Positions 33,199 through 46,093 of a stretch of 64,000 nt of DNA are shown here, one piece after another. Both the position numbers and the translations under genes were made by a program. The stretch lies in contig NC_083346.1 of assembly GCF_019175385.1 (NCBI RefSeq), positions 83,590,543 to 83,654,542 of the forward strand. Reading direction: 5' to 3'. The notes under the pieces were generated by a model. That model did no database searches and had not been told where the DNA came from. It saw only the letters and a list, made by a program, of their open reading frames with translations. Source of the DNA: Lycium barbarum (taxonomy: Eukaryota; Streptophyta; Magnoliopsida; Solanales; Solanaceae). How positions within the stretch are numbered: position 1 is the first letter of the stretch; every line of letters begins with the position of its first letter.

Positions 33199-36188
33199 TG
33201 TCACGACCCAACCCCGTAGGCCGTGACTAGTGCCCGAGTTGGACACTCATATCCCCTGTTAACTATAATCTTTTATAACCAGCATATTATGAACTTATTT
33301 GAATACAAAGGCAGGACGTTATTTTAAAGCTGTCACAATTCTGTATGTCGTAGGCACCTGTCTCCTAAGGAGTTACGATCTTCAAAAACAACATATATAT
33401 ATCTATGCAAGCCGACAAGGCTGCCACTACACGCAACATCCCAAATATATATATATATATATATGCAAGCCGACAAGGCTGCCATTACGAATGGGTACGC
33501 CCCAAACATAAGTCGTATTCATACAACGCAACAACAACTATATACAGACCCACACAAATGTCCACAGACCTCTAAGAGTAATGACAGAATCATATGACGG
33601 GATAGGGCCCCGCTGTACCCCAAATAAACACATACATATACAACAAAAGGGAGTTATACCACAAGCTAGGCTCCGGAACAAAGGAGCACTTCAAAGTAGC
33701 TGAATAGATATCCTAGGCTGGCGGATCTCCGAAACGAGCGTCTGTACCTGCGGGCATGAACGCAGCCCCCCGAAGAAAGGGGGTCAGTACGAAATATGTA
33801 CTGAGCATGTAAAACATGAAATATAGTAATAGACTCATACTGAGACAAGGTGTGTAGGACCCAATGCAACAAACATAATTTCATAAAACTTGCCTTTGAA
33901 CATATTTCGTCGGTATCATTCTCATATCAATATCAATATAGAGTTTTGTAATCAAAGCTGAATAATCATTCTGTATATAACATATATAACGTGTCCCGGC
34001 CCTTTAGTGAGGGACTCGGTAATTACAATCATAGCATCATAAACATATACATATACGTGCCCCGGCCCTTTAGTGAAGGACTCGGTGAATATGAACATAT
34101 GCCCTCCTGGCCACCATCCCCATATCATCATGTCATCATATCATCATATCATCATATATATATAACGTGTCCCGGCCCTCTAGTGAGGGACTCAGTGAAT
34201 AATGTAATAAATATGCGCACGAAAACGTGTCCTGGCCCGGGACTCAGTGAAGGATGTAACGGTACGCACGAGCAGAATAATAAGCAACCACATACATGCA
34301 AATCATCTTTGGAGACTCAATAGATAAGTAACTAATCAGCTTTCAAGTGTCAGGATAATAATCATATTCAGTTCTTTCTAAATCTTATTACAAACCATAG
34401 CAAGGAACGTTTCAGGATTCATATACTTCTATCAATCTAACATGACATGGCTTTTGAAAGTCAAATATGACTCTAATTATGCAATTCTTTAAGAGTAGGA
34501 ATTTCCATACATCATTTGTTAGTCAATCATATAGTAGGCTCGTGACAATAACATTAAGGAATGAATAGAATCATAAGTCATGCTTGGAACTAGAGAGTAG
34601 AATTTGCCCCAACGTTCATATCATTTCTTACTTACGTCTAGGACATGCCAAGAAAAAGAAGGAATAAGTTTTACATACCTTTAGCGTTTAGTCGTGTTAT
34701 AACTTGTACTTGCTGCCCAATGGTACTTATCATATATCAAGATATCAAGAGCTACGATAAGTCTACGAGGGAATTCAATATGTATTTTAACGTTAACAAT
34801 CCCTTTCTAACATTTAGACGACGTTTCGTTCGTATTCAAACCAACTAGAACTACATACTAATATTGCTAATCATACTTTCAAGTATCAATCCGAACTTGG
34901 TTAAACATGACTTAAGGGAACTTTGGACAGTCCGTACATCATTCAAAACAGTCCCCTATTCACGGCCAAACAGCACGCACAACATTACCATTTTCAATTC
35001 GCAGTTTTCCAACTTCAACTACAACGACAACAACACGTTTACAACATTACTTATACGATTATTGGAACTGTTTTAGCATCATATTTATTCTTACAACAGC
35101 CCACAAACCATGTCAATTTCAACTTGAATCATTAAGCTTCACTTTCACTATACGTTCATAACAACAATCAACATTCAAAACGCACTAATCCACTCCTATT
35201 ATTAAAACAGTCCACGGTTTGGGACTGTTTTCCTACTTCAACATAATTCATTTCTCTTACACCCCAATTCATCTTTCCATAATGCATACAATTCACCACA
35301 ATGTCCATAACAACAACAATTAAAACATGACACAAAACAGTCCATAACTTCTCCTAAAGCAGTCCCCTACACGGCTTCAACACAACTACAACAACTTCAT
35401 GATTTTCATCCATTTCTTCATACTACAACACATTCAATTCATTCCCAATACATGTACAAGAAGATTAAGCATCATTTCACCTAGGTCTATAGCATACGAC
35501 CCACTTCAACTTCAAGAAAAATAGTCCAATACCAACATGCACAATCATAAACATTCAATTCACCATAAAACACATGAGAAGGGATCAATTCTTACCTTGT
35601 AACTAAACCCTTCAATCGGCTAGCCGTTCACTTTCACTTCTTGAATTTTAACACTTGTTCTTGCTATTCCAATGAATGCTACACGTTAATACACACCTTC
35701 AAGGGAGTTGAATTGCTTAAGAAACTGATTTTTTTGGGTCAATTTGGAGAAGGTTATTCTCGGCCAGCTTGTAGCCGAGAGCCTCTCTCTCTATCTCTTA
35801 ATTTTCTACTTTGTAAAGATGCAAATGACTTATTTAGTTGATAATGAATCAGAATTTCTGTTATATATATGCATTACATGATTTCGACATGTGTCCCACT
35901 CAAATTTTGGGTCAACGATCATTGACCACTTCAATCCTCTTACACGGCCACTATGGCTTATTTTATGGACTGATTTGGTTTTCCAATCCCACTTAATAAT
36001 CTACTCATGGTTAATTTAATCCCAATTTTCCATTAATGCTTCTATACCAAACGAAATTTATAGGTAACTTGTGACTTGAAACGAAACCGGAAGTTAAAGT
36101 CTCTACTTCGTATCTTAAAATAGTCTTGTCTTTAACTTGTCGCGTTTAGTTTAAAACGTCCCAATGTATGAAAATATGGGATATAACA
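33199..36188 (-). repeat. 5' LTR of element E (2990 bp)
   Basis: Matches 14212-17142 but has one more unit of the CCCGGCCCTTTAGTGA..GGACTCGGTGA repeat (near 34000-34095), which explains its extra length of about 60 bp. Hairpin block 33748-33804. Minus-strand promoter with TATATATAA near 35861-35872, preceded by GGGACACATGTCG at about 35885-35898. It ends in GGATATAACA, followed by the gttca duplication. Confidence 0.92.
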
Positions 36189-36193
36189 GTTCA
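36189..36193. repeat. Target-site duplication of element E (right)
   Basis: gttca, identical to 14207-14211. The C 5' LTR continues directly after it. Confidence 0.9.
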
Positions 36194-38052
36194 TCCATTA
36201 TCTAAGGTGAGTTTTATGATCATTCCTTGTTGTTTAAGGTCTTGAAAGTTAAAAACACTTGGATTGTAGAATGATATAGGAAATGGGTCATGAATATGTG
36301 AATAGTGTCATTGTTGAGTAGTAGTTTGGGGTGGATTATGAATATTGGTATGTTGTGATTGTAAGTATGTTGTGAACGACATTTAGAACGTGAAATAAGT
36401 ACTATATGTGAGAAAATGCAATAATGAACTATGACCATGATTGTGGAGAAATTGGAGTGAAATGGTGAAATGTGAGTAATGTAGATGAATGATGATTGTT
36501 GTTTGCGATATTGATAATGTTGTTAGGAATGTTTGGGAGCTGATATAGAATATAGGAAAAGTTGTATAAACAAAGGAAATGTTACCCAATTTTCATTAGC
36601 TTTAGTAAGTATGTTTAAGTAATCGATTGGCTAATGTTGATGCGAATCCTCTTGAAGGTAGAAACGTGAGCATCGAAGGGGAACGATCAAGCGATCAAAC
36701 TGTTAAACGAAAGAGGTATGTAAGGCTAGTCCCTTCCTTCTATGGCATTACTCCTATGACACGAATCCTCTAGATTTCCATAATCTTTCTACGCAAAGGA
36801 ACTACGAGTCGATGATTGTAATGAGCTATATATGTATGAGGTAAAGAAAAGAGATACGACGAGCAAGATAATGATGATCATGAGTTAAGTATAAAGAATC
36901 CTAAAGTAAAGTAAGAGGTCCTTGAAGCAAATGATTCTAAATATGGTTTCATTGATGCTTTTCTTTGTGTACACTCACCTTAAATTGTTAGTTCCTTCAA
37001 GGTGAGAGATGATGTTGATGATTACTCCATAATATAATCGGGGGTTCACAACCTTATATCACCCCGACATAGCCATAGTTGCCTTCATGTCCGAATGTAC
37101 AGTGATGCTAAGTCATGATATGTCTATGAGATATACAATAATGTAAGTTTACGATATACTTATGCGAGGTATGAAAACATTAAGTTATGAATGATTATGT
37201 GACGATACGATTCCACTGTGCCTAAATGGCCAAGCATGTCATTGCGAAGGCGGGCTGCATGCGATTCCACCGTGCCTAAATGGCCGGGCATGTCACCACT
37301 AAGACTGGTTGCTATGGATACACCGTGCCTAGAAGGCCGGGCATGATCACCACTAGTGGACGGCATATGATGGTTACCCGGATACGGGTTAACGATGATG
37401 ACTATGATGCGATGATATATGCGTTAAGATGATACATGTACTATGAATATATATATGTATACGATATATGCATGAAATGTATTCACCTATGAAACTCATG
37501 CAGGTTATATCTTCCTCCTATGGCTTAAGATTCTTCCATTATGTTCATTTCAATCATGTCTTACATACTCAGTACAATGTTCGTACTGACGTCCGTTTTC
37601 TTTGGACGCTGTGTTCATGCCCACAGGTAGACAGGGAGGTGAGCTTAATCCGGACTCGTAGGAGCTGTCAGCTGACTTGGGAGCACTCCATTGTTTCGGA
37701 GGTGCTATTTGGTTGATCCTTTTGTGTATACATATATGTATATATGTATTTGGGCACGGCGGGGTCTTGTCCCGTCCATATGTCTAGTACTCTAGTAGAG
37801 GCTCGTAGATACGCAGGTGTGGGTTATATGGTCTCACGACATTGCTATTATGTATATATGTATATTATTTTGATAGCCGAAGGGCTTATGTGTATAAAAA
37901 TTAATTATGTTTTCAAATGAAAAATGATTGTCTTATGATTATGAGTATATGAATGGTAAAGAAGTGTATAATGACTATGACGAGTAGGGAAATGAGTGGT
38001 GCTCTGTGGTTAGCCCCGGGTACCCGTCACGGACCCTAGTCGAGTCGAGATA
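36194..38052 (+). repeat. 5' LTR of element C, second part (A-type)
   Basis: Continues the LTR from 14211. It contains the AGGTATGTAAGGCTA block near 36714, a GC-rich cluster CCGTGCCTAAATGGCCGGGCATG (about 37208-37375, three units), the hairpin block 37569-37626 and an end that corresponds to GGGTCGTGACA but is mutated (CGAGTCGAGATA). The combined LTR is about 2616 bp. Confidence 0.87.
37569..37626 (+). other. Three-hairpin block in C 5' LTR
   Basis: TCAGTAC/GTACTGA, CGTCC/GGACG and CTGTG/CACAG, all perfectly paired. Stems 2 and 3 differ from those in families D, E and F by paired changes. Confidence 0.75.
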
Positions 38053-38097
38053 AAAGTGATATTAGAGCAGTTCAGTCCTAGGAAGTGTCTACGAGCC
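38053..38097 (+). other. Decayed tRNA-Met priming site and leader of element C
   Basis: Spacer-like bases, then TGATATTAGAGC (38057-38068), two changes from TGGTATCAGAGC, followed by CAGTTCAGTCCTAGG and leader sequence ending gagcc (38093-38097), the left target duplication of the solo LTR. Confidence 0.8.
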
Positions 38098-40623
38098 TGT
38101 CACGACCCAACTAAGGGGCCGCGACGAGCACCCGGTGCTACCCCACCCGGGCACCCCTTGATAGACTTTTGCATAATATCTAGGTGAGCCATATATTTAA
38201 AACATACATTTCTATTCATCCATCATACTAGTCCCTTTGGACAACAAGGTTCTTTATATCATCATAGGCATTTATGCCACATCAATGTACATGGGCCGAC
38301 GAGGCCAACAAAATGATATACAAAATATAGGCCGACAAGGCCAGACTTATCTACCCATATACACGTGACTACAAGCCTCTAAGGAAAGTATAACATAACA
38401 CATAAGCGGGACAGGACCCCGCTGTGCCCATGATATGTACACAAAAGAATAAGTACCCAAAGCTATGGCTCGGAATGAAATGGAGCTCCGCTATGTAATC
38501 CCTGAGAATGTAGCTACGAATCAACTCCCTGGCCACCTGCGAGCATGACGCAGCGTCTACAAACAAAAGGACGTCAGTACGAAGAATGTACTGAGTATGT
38601 AAAGCATGATCATCATCAATATAAAAGCGTAATAGATAACATATGAAACAGCATAGGAGGGAAGACAATAACATCGTCGTCATGGCACTTACTTGCTTTC
38701 CATAGGGACGTTTCTTTCTTATCGCGTATCCGTATAGATATTCTTATTCATTCGTATTCATACTCATATTCATATCGTCTACATCTCATATACATTGCAT
38801 ATACATAGCCTTTGCGCAACATTTACATATACTCAACATATTCGTACTTATATTGATGTCATATATATATATACGTATACATATAGCCTTTATATAGCGT
38901 ACCCGACCATGAAGGATCGGTGTTTCATACATACTTGGCCAACCAAGGCTTAAGGTTATACCTACCTGGCCCTACCAAGGCTTCAGGGTTATCCGTCCCT
39001 TCTGCAGAAGAGCACGCGCGTTACGTAATCATTTACATACTCTATACATATTCATATGCATACGTTCTACCCGGCATCATAAGCTCAGGGTCTTATTATA
39101 GCCCTTCATAGGCACACATACATATAATAGCTCATAGGCATCTTTAGTATCATATTATTCTCATCATCATTTCTATCATTATCACTATCATCGTCGTTAT
39201 CATTACATCTATCTTATAGGCCTACTCATCATATGAGGAACTTAGTACAATCGTAGCATATTAAGCATCGTGAGCTTACTAGCTCGGAAGATCAAATCAT
39301 TTGAAGGAATCATAGTCTTATAGGAGATTTAGACGTTTGGACAAAGAACCATGCCTTATGAAAGAAGGGTTAGCCTTACATACATTTTCGTTCGAATGTA
39401 TATCACTTGCACGTTCTCTTTCAACGCTTGTGTTTATACCTTCATTTAAGGTCATACTATCGTTAGAATCGATAGCTAGCATATATGACTAAAGCTAGAG
39501 AAAATTGGACAGCATCTCCTCCATAACGTATCTCAACTCCCAAACGTTAATAATAAATTCACGATGCTATAACAATAGCCATTACTCATTCACATTATCC
39601 ATATTTCTAGACTTACATTCAATTCATCCATAACCATGGCCATAACACACACGACGTCCATTTACATGCATTGTTCATCTCATGTTCTCAATATCATTTA
39701 TATCGTATTTACATCGCAATACATCAAGACCCATAGCTTAATTCATACTATTTCTCAAAATGACACTATTCCATATTCATGACTCATTTTTTTATACTCT
39801 TCTACAATCCAAGTATTTCAACTCTTAACTACCTTAAACAACATAGAAATATCATGAATCGTACCTTAAATGTTGTAGGAACAAGCTTTAGTTGATAATA
39901 CTCCACTTTGAGCAAAACCTTAGTTTATCTCCATTTGGATCTCTTGACTTTGAATGATCTTAATGGGTTTGCTCACACTTGATTCACATGATTTGTGTTG
40001 TTGATCCTTAATAATCCTTGAAAACTTATGGAATATATGTAGAGAGATGTTCTAGAGAGAAGGGGTGTGATATAGAAGTGAGATGAAATAAGCCTTGGTC
40101 CCCTTATTTAATGACTTAAAAATCTGATTAGAAGTGCACAGTGGTCGTAAACTTGGTTTACGGTCCGTATTCCAGTTTACGGACCGTCCTTCATGGTCGT
40201 ATTTAATCATATCAGAACCAGAACCTCAAACTGAAAGGTGGTGATTTACGGACGCAGTTTACGGGGGCCGTAAACCACTTTACGGTCCGTATTTTGGGTC
40301 ATTTTTAACCATTTGCTCATTTGGCAGAAAGTTAAAGTTTTGGAAGCCAAAATACGACATGGTAGTTTACGGACCGTATACCACTTTACGGTTCGTATTT
40401 CATTTTACGACCAAGTGGCCAGAATGCAAACTTGCAACTTTTCACATTTCCAAAACTTATAATTATTCATTATGGAGCATAACCTCTCTCTTATTGTGAT
40501 TGCCTTCGGAATCTCACTTAGGGTCGTCAAATGTTATTTCTTACTCGCGGAAACATCGTACACTCGTACTCATCACTAGTTCATTCACTTGCGTACCAAC
40601 GGAAGATCTTCCGAGGTGTAACA
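38098..40623 (-). mobile_element. Solo LTR (B-type, 2526 bp) in the leader of element C
   Basis: A complete LTR on the minus strand: TGTTACACCTCGG at 40623 down to GGGTCGTGACA at 38098, flanked by the perfect duplication gagcc (38093-38097 and 40624-40628). No internal region is present, so it is the product of LTR-LTR recombination. It contains the hairpin block 38537-38594, a CTTGG..CCAAGG repeat cluster (about 38925-38998) and an upstream palindrome array at 40139-40420. Its start matches the C 3' LTR and its end matches LTR B. Confidence 0.93.
40139..40420 (-). promoter_or_regulatory. Palindrome array of the B-type LTR promoter
   Basis: Repeated TTTACGG(A/T)CCGTA and TTTACGGACCGT dyads, at least six half or full sites, upstream (minus sense) of TTAAATAAGGGGACC near 40100-40116, the likely TATA box. 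It is the same design as LTR A with a slightly different half-site (GTAAA flanks). Confidence 0.55.
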
Positions 40624-42690
40624 GAGCCGTATCTAGTAGTGTCTTGTTTATGGTGTGTTGTGCGCCACACTAATAAATAAGAGGCTACAGGGCATTTAGG
40701 AAAAATTGCCATCTTTCATCTTAAGAGATCGTGTGATAGAGCTGTATTATAAGATTTTCTCCTCCCTAATAGTGTGCTATGATTTCATAAATGCTGCCAA
40801 AAGGAAAAGCTACAGTCGCCCAGAAGGGCAAGACTACCATAAAAGGCGGGTAGAAAGAGAGCCGCCAATGAATGTAGAAGAGGGCAAGTCGCATAATGAG
40901 GCTCTATCTAATACTTCCTCCACCCCGCCCAATGTAGAAGAACAAGGAGGAGCTTCAGCACCAGTTCCTCCACCGGTTGCTTCGGGTCAACAAGTGACCG
41001 AGGCCATTCATCTATTGACATAGTTGGTTCCCGCCCAGGCACAATGGCAGAATTTGAGTTCAAGTGATCGGGCAGCTAGTACCAGAGCCCGTGATTTTAT
41101 GAGTTTGAATCCTCCGGAGTTTTTCGGGTTAAAGCCGGATGAAGACCCGCAAGGTTTTATTGATGAGATGTTGAGAACATTGACGATTATCCATGCTTCT
41201 GAGATGAAATCTGTGGAGTTGGCATCTTATAGACTCCGATATGTGGCGGTATTGTGGTACAACAATTGGCTAGCATCAAGAAAATAAAACGCGCCTCCTC
41301 TTGTGTGGCAAGAATTTTTAGATGCTTTCATCCATCACCATTTGCCACCCGAGGTCCGCCGAGCTAGAGCAGATAGGTTCTTAAATCTAAACCAAGAAAA
41401 CATGAATGCCCGGGAATATAGCCTTCAATTTAATTCATTGGCTAGATATGCCCCAACTATGGTGGCCGATATGGGAGATAGGGTACATAGGTTTGTGAGT
41501 GGCTTGGGGCCACACTTGTTCAAGGATTGTTTGATGGCTTCGTTGCAAAAGGGGATGGATATTTCCCAAATACAAGCCCATGACCATAATTTAGAAGGAC
41601 AACAACCTCCACAAAGGGGTGATCGTGACATCGATAGAAGGCAAAGCAAGAGGGCCAGATCCATGGGGGCAGGAAGTGATTATAGAGGGGGATCAAGGCA
41701 GACACATTCCAGACACTTAGGCCAGTCAGTGACTAGTGCACCTCCACGATTTACAGGTATGAGATTTGATCGCTCCTTTCGTTCAGGACAGGGTCAGAGT
41801 TCGAGAGCTTTGGGTTCCCAGTTTGGGGGTGATTGTAGTCAGAGGAGACCACCAGTTCCACGATGTAGCCAGTGCAGGAAATTACACTCTGGGCCATGTC
41901 GCCAGGGCACAGATGCTTGCTATTTTTGTGGACAAACTGGGCATTTGATGAGAGATTGTCCCTTGAGGTATGGTAGAGGTGGGGTTCAGCCCACAGGATC
42001 AGTAGCGGGTTCCTCTTCAGTGCGCCCGGTAGGGCGGACTCCCCATATTTTAGCAGGTCGAGGTAGAGGCAGAGGGGGAGCATCTACTTCAGGTGCCACT
42101 CAGCCTCATGTGTGCTCTTTAGCTGGACAACAGGATCTTGAGTCATCCCCGGATGTGGTTACAGGTACATTACCCATATTTTCCCACGATGTATATACAT
42201 TGATAGATCCCGGTTCTACCCTATCTTATAATACTCCGTATGTTGCTGGTCGTATTGGGGTGAAACTTGAGCCAATAAAACCTTTTGAGGTATCTAATCT
42301 GGTTGGTGATCCCGTGATAGTTAGACAAATGTATGAAAATTGTGCAGTTGTGATATGCGACCGCCAGACTAAAGCTGCTCTAATTGAGCTGGAAATGTTA
42401 GATTTTGATGTGATTATGGGTATGAATTGGTTGGCCTCATGTTATGCCAGTGTTGATTGCCGAAGGAAAGTAGTTCGATTTCAATTTCCGGGAGAGCCCG
42501 TGCTTGAATGGAAGGGTAATACAGCATCTCCAAAAGGTAGGTTTATTTCCTACCTTAAGGCAAGAAAGATGATAGCTAAGGGCTATATTTATCACTTAGT
42601 CCGAGTACATGACACCGAAGCAAAGTCGCCAACTTTCCGATTCGTTCCGGTAGTGAATGAATTTCGGGATATATTTCCAGATGAACTCCA
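40624..42690 (+). pseudogene. Gag and protease of element C
   Basis: The leader continues from 40624. The probable gag start is ATG 40791 (MLPKGKATVAQKGK, like MPPKK of D and E); a frameshift follows within about 50 bases. Stops interrupt it at TAG 41021-41023 and TAA 41285-41287. From 41303 a long open stretch holds the Gag core end (HHLPPEVRRARADRFLNL, DRVHRFVSGLGPHL), an intact CCHC knuckle CYFCGQTGHLMRDC (41918-41959), protease [15 protein letters not shown] and [21 protein letters not shown] one-base deletion near 42683 in the DELPGLP segment ends the frame. Confidence 0.85.
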
Positions 42691-43380
42691 GGCCTTCCTC
42701 CGGAAAGAGAGATTTATTTCTCTATTGATGTATTGCCAGATACCAAGCCTATTTCTATTCCTACTTACCGAATGGCTCTGGCAGAATTGAAAGAGCTAAA
42801 GGCACAGTTGAAAGATTTGCTTGAGAAGGGGTTTATTAGACCCAGTTCATCATCGTGGGGAGCACCAGTCTTGTTCGTGATAAAGAAAGATGGTTCCCTA
42901 CGAATGTGAATCGATTATAGGCAGTTGAATAAGGTGACGATAAAGAACAAATATCCTATCCCAAGGATTGATGATTTATTTGATCAACTACAGGGTGCCA
43001 AGTGGTTTTCTAAAATAGACTTGAGGTCGGGTTATCATAAAGTGAGAGTTAGAGAAGAAGATATTCCCAAAACAACCTGCAGAACGAGGTATGGCCATTA
43101 TGAATTCCGAGTGATATCGTTTGGATTGACTAACGCTCTGGCAATGTTCAAGAATTTGATCAATAATGTATTCAGGCCCCTCTTGAATTTATTTGTAATA
43201 GTATTCATTGACGATATTCTGGTGTATTCTCGCACAGACTCAGAACATGCCGATCACTTACGTATTGTTCTTGGAATTCTTCGAACTCGAGAATTGTATG
43301 CAAAATTTTCAAAGTGCGAGTTTTGGCTGAATTCTGTAACATTTCTGGGCCATGTTATTTCAGATGATGGTATTTGAATC
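42691..43380 (+). pseudogene. Reverse transcriptase of element C (partial)
   Basis: After the frameshift: [19 protein letters not shown], then TGA 42907-42909 in the MCIDYRQ motif (Cys to stop). The open segment from 42925 follows: [50 protein letters not shown] and [20 protein letters not shown]. It ends at TGA 43375-43377, where the related element A has CGA, three bases before the G LTR. RNase H and the integrase N-terminus are missing between here and 45748. Confidence 0.85.
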
Positions 43381-43821
43381 TGTCACGACCCAACCCCGTG
43401 GGCCATGACTAGTGCCCGAGCTGGACACTCATATACATACCTGTTAAATATAGACAAACTGATTCTTAAGAACAATATGGAAACTTTGCAAAAGAACCTT
43501 AAAGGTTCACAACGTCATCATATATAGGTATCCAGATAACCTGTCTCCTGAGGAGTCACAACTAATCAAAATATAATATGATATGCAAGCTGACAAGGCT
43601 GCCACTACGTGTCAATATGATACGCAAGCCCACAAGACTGCCACAACATATCAATACCATACGCAAGCCGACAAGGCTGCCATAACATGTCAATACCATA
43701 GCAAACCATATAGATATAGCTGAACAAGACTTATACACAACCCACACATATGTCTACAGACCTCTAAGAGTATCGATAGTGAACTATGACGGGACAGGAC
43801 CCCGCCGTACCCCTGATAAAC

Positions 43822-43826
<5 letters not shown>

Positions 43827-43877
<51 letters not shown>
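43827..43877. repeat. (TA)n microsatellite in LTR G
   Basis: Interrupted TA repeat inside the LTR. It generates spurious tyrosine/isoleucine frames on the minus strand. Confidence 0.95.
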
Positions 43878-43879
<2 letters not shown>

Positions 43880-45701
43880 AAGATCTGTACCAAAGATTTA
43901 GGCTTCGAAACAATGGAGCTCTCCAAGACAGCTGAGTAGAAGTCCTAAGCTGGAGGATCGTCAAATCGAGTATCTGTACCTGTGGGCATGAAACGCAGCC
44001 CCCCCCCCCCCCAAAGAAAAAAGGTCAGTACGAGATATGTACTGAGTATATAAAGCATGGAATACAATAAAGAGGATCATGTCTGAAATAGGGATCACAG
44101 GAGACAAGTACGACATTCAAAATACCAATACACTTGCCCTATGAAATGTAAATCATGCAGATCAATATCATATATCATACCCGGCCCATTATGGGACTCG
44201 GTGAATAAAGTCATCACATGCCATCCTTGGCGCCATAATCACATCATCATATCATCATATCATCACATCATAGAATATATATATATATATATACCGTACC
44301 CGGCCCTCTAGTGAGGGACTCGGTGAACAAGGCAGTGAAACTGTGCATGAAAACATACCCGACCCGGGACTCGGCGAAAGATATATTGAGGCATGCACGA
44401 GCAGGGTAGTCAGCAACCATATGCAAACTAGATTATATTTGAGACTCAATAGAATATTCAAACGAACTATCATTTGGAAATCAAGACAATAGTCATATCA
44501 AGTACCCTTCGAATGTCACTATGGAACATATCAAATAGAACTTCAGAAATAATAGATACGTATCAAGACATAATAAAGTAAGCTCTGGAAATCAAGGACA
44601 TTAGCCATCCTAGTGGTTCTAAGAATAGGAGCTTCTTTGGAGTCATATATCTGTCATATGTTTGTTTCATAAAGATCATGCCAAAAGAAGGAAGGGATAA
44701 CTTTACATACCTTAAGTCGCCAAAATGAACCAACAATGAACTCGTTAATGCTTACGCCAATCCTATAACAAGGGAATGCGTATATGAACTTAGATGACGC
44801 TAGTATATGATGTATATCAAATGATAATTCAATTCTAAAATGAAACGGGCAGCGTTTTCCCTATTCTTTAATCACTATAATGTAACCAGCAGCCCGCAAC
44901 AACAACAACAACCTCATTTAAGTCCCTTTGAATTAAGATCATCCATATACAAGGGGTATACATCAAACAGCCCAATATACACTTCGTATACGATACATTA
45001 TACTCGTGTTTCCTTCCAAATTTATAAGCCAAATCAACAATAACACAACAACACCACCAATTACTCATACACAAGAAAACTATCTTAATATCATAATAAG
45101 TTCTAAAATAGCCCATCAACTTACAACAAGAATAGCTTCTAACCTCATGCACGTTTAAACCATTTCATATTTCAACAATTCCATATAAACAACTACAACT
45201 TTAATTACCATGATTCCTTAAATTTTAACACACCACCAACGACGCCAACAACAATCAAACTTGATTAAATCGAAGCAACTCCAATTCAGCCCAACTTACA
45301 ATGCCAACGAATTCATGCAATTTTCTTATTTCCAATTTCGTCTAATGCAATTTAATATCTCTCCATTACCACATTATTAACTCCAATTTCATGACAAAAG
45401 AAGAAATCTTACCTCAAATTTAATTGGGACAGATCAACAATAATCACTTGCACCAATTGCACCGCTTCTTCTTTCTTAATTTAATACCAAGGTTGCCGCA
45501 TCCTTGAACGTGTAGAACACTTTTAGAACATAATTTCTCTTCCTTCCAATTCTTTGAGCTCATCTGTGAGCTGCCATGGCCGTGAGAGCGGCCATGGCTA
45601 TGTGTCTCTCTTTTTATTTTAACTGAATTGAATTTTCCAAAATGAAATATATGGCTAGCATGATTCATCAATTGTAAATATGTATATGCTTCCTAGCCAT
45701 A

Positions 45702-45713
45702 GGACACGTGTCC
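45702..45713. promoter_or_regulatory. G-box palindrome in LTR G
   Basis: Perfect 12-bp palindrome GGACACGTGTCC with a CACGTG core, about 12 bases upstream (minus sense) of the TATA-like GCATATACATATTT. Related ACATGTGTCCC sites lie at 45722-45733 and 45742-45750. Confidence 0.6.
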
Positions 45714-45747
45714 ACTATCATGACATGTGTCCCACCATGTTGACACA

Positions 45748-46093
45748 TGTCAGAACGACCTATGTGGCAGAAGACTATGCAAAGTTTTACCTTAAAGAGA
45801 TAGTGAGACTCCATGGTGTTCCAGCGTCCATTATTTCTGATAGAGGGACTCAGCTCACAGCCAATTTTTGGAAGTCTTTCCAAGGAGGTCTAGGGACCCA
45901 AGTGAGCCTTAGCACGGCATTTCACCCACAGACCGATGGGCAAGCTGAGTGCACCATTCAGACTCTTGAAGATATGTTGCGAGCATGTATGCTAGATTTT
46001 AGAGGAAATTGAGATGATCATTTGCCACTCATTGAATTTTCTTACAATAATAGTTACCATTCTAGCATTCAAATGGCACCGTATGAAGCTTTA
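45748..46093 (+). pseudogene. Integrase catalytic core fragment of element C (first part)
   Basis: Reads [25 protein letters not shown], then SIISDRGTQLTANFW (second catalytic Asp), [16 protein letters not shown] (Glu kept) and EDMLRACMLDFRGN, then TGA 46010-46012 in place of the Trp codon. [23 protein letters not shown] continues to the F insertion at 46093. The first catalytic Asp and the zinc domain are lost at the G junction. The final cttta (46089-46093) is the left target duplication of F. Confidence 0.85.

Larger units (their letters stand above)
14212..36188 (-). mobile_element. Element E: full-length Ty3/Gypsy retrotransposon carrying nested element D
   Basis: LTRs at 14212-17142 (3' LTR) and 33199-36188 (5' LTR), 5-bp duplication gttca, priming site 33183-33194, polypurine tract 17143-17158, one gag-pol frame. 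Without nested D (22149-33177) and one copy of the D target site, E is about 10.9 kb. By eye the LTRs differ by about 2 percent plus one repeat-number difference. It has a long intact Gag-Pol through the integrase core, but the integrase C-terminal region carries a deletion of about 190 bp. It is probably defective. Confidence 0.92.
43381..45747 (-). repeat. LTR G: truncated E-like LTR at a deletion junction
   Basis: Begins TGTCACGACCCAACCCCGTGGGCC, related to LTR E. It keeps a GC-rich CCCGGCCC..GGGACTCGG cluster (44180-44370), the AGGTATGTAAAGTTA block (minus, near 44705), a distorted hairpin block (43980-44045) and the promoter-proximal region with TATA-like GCATATACATATTT near 45675-45690. 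The remaining LTR start (TGTTAT...) is missing and the sequence passes directly into C integrase at about 45748. The left flank gaatc (43376-43380) has no right copy. One deletion probably removed the end of G plus about 1 kb or more of pol. Confidence 0.8.
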
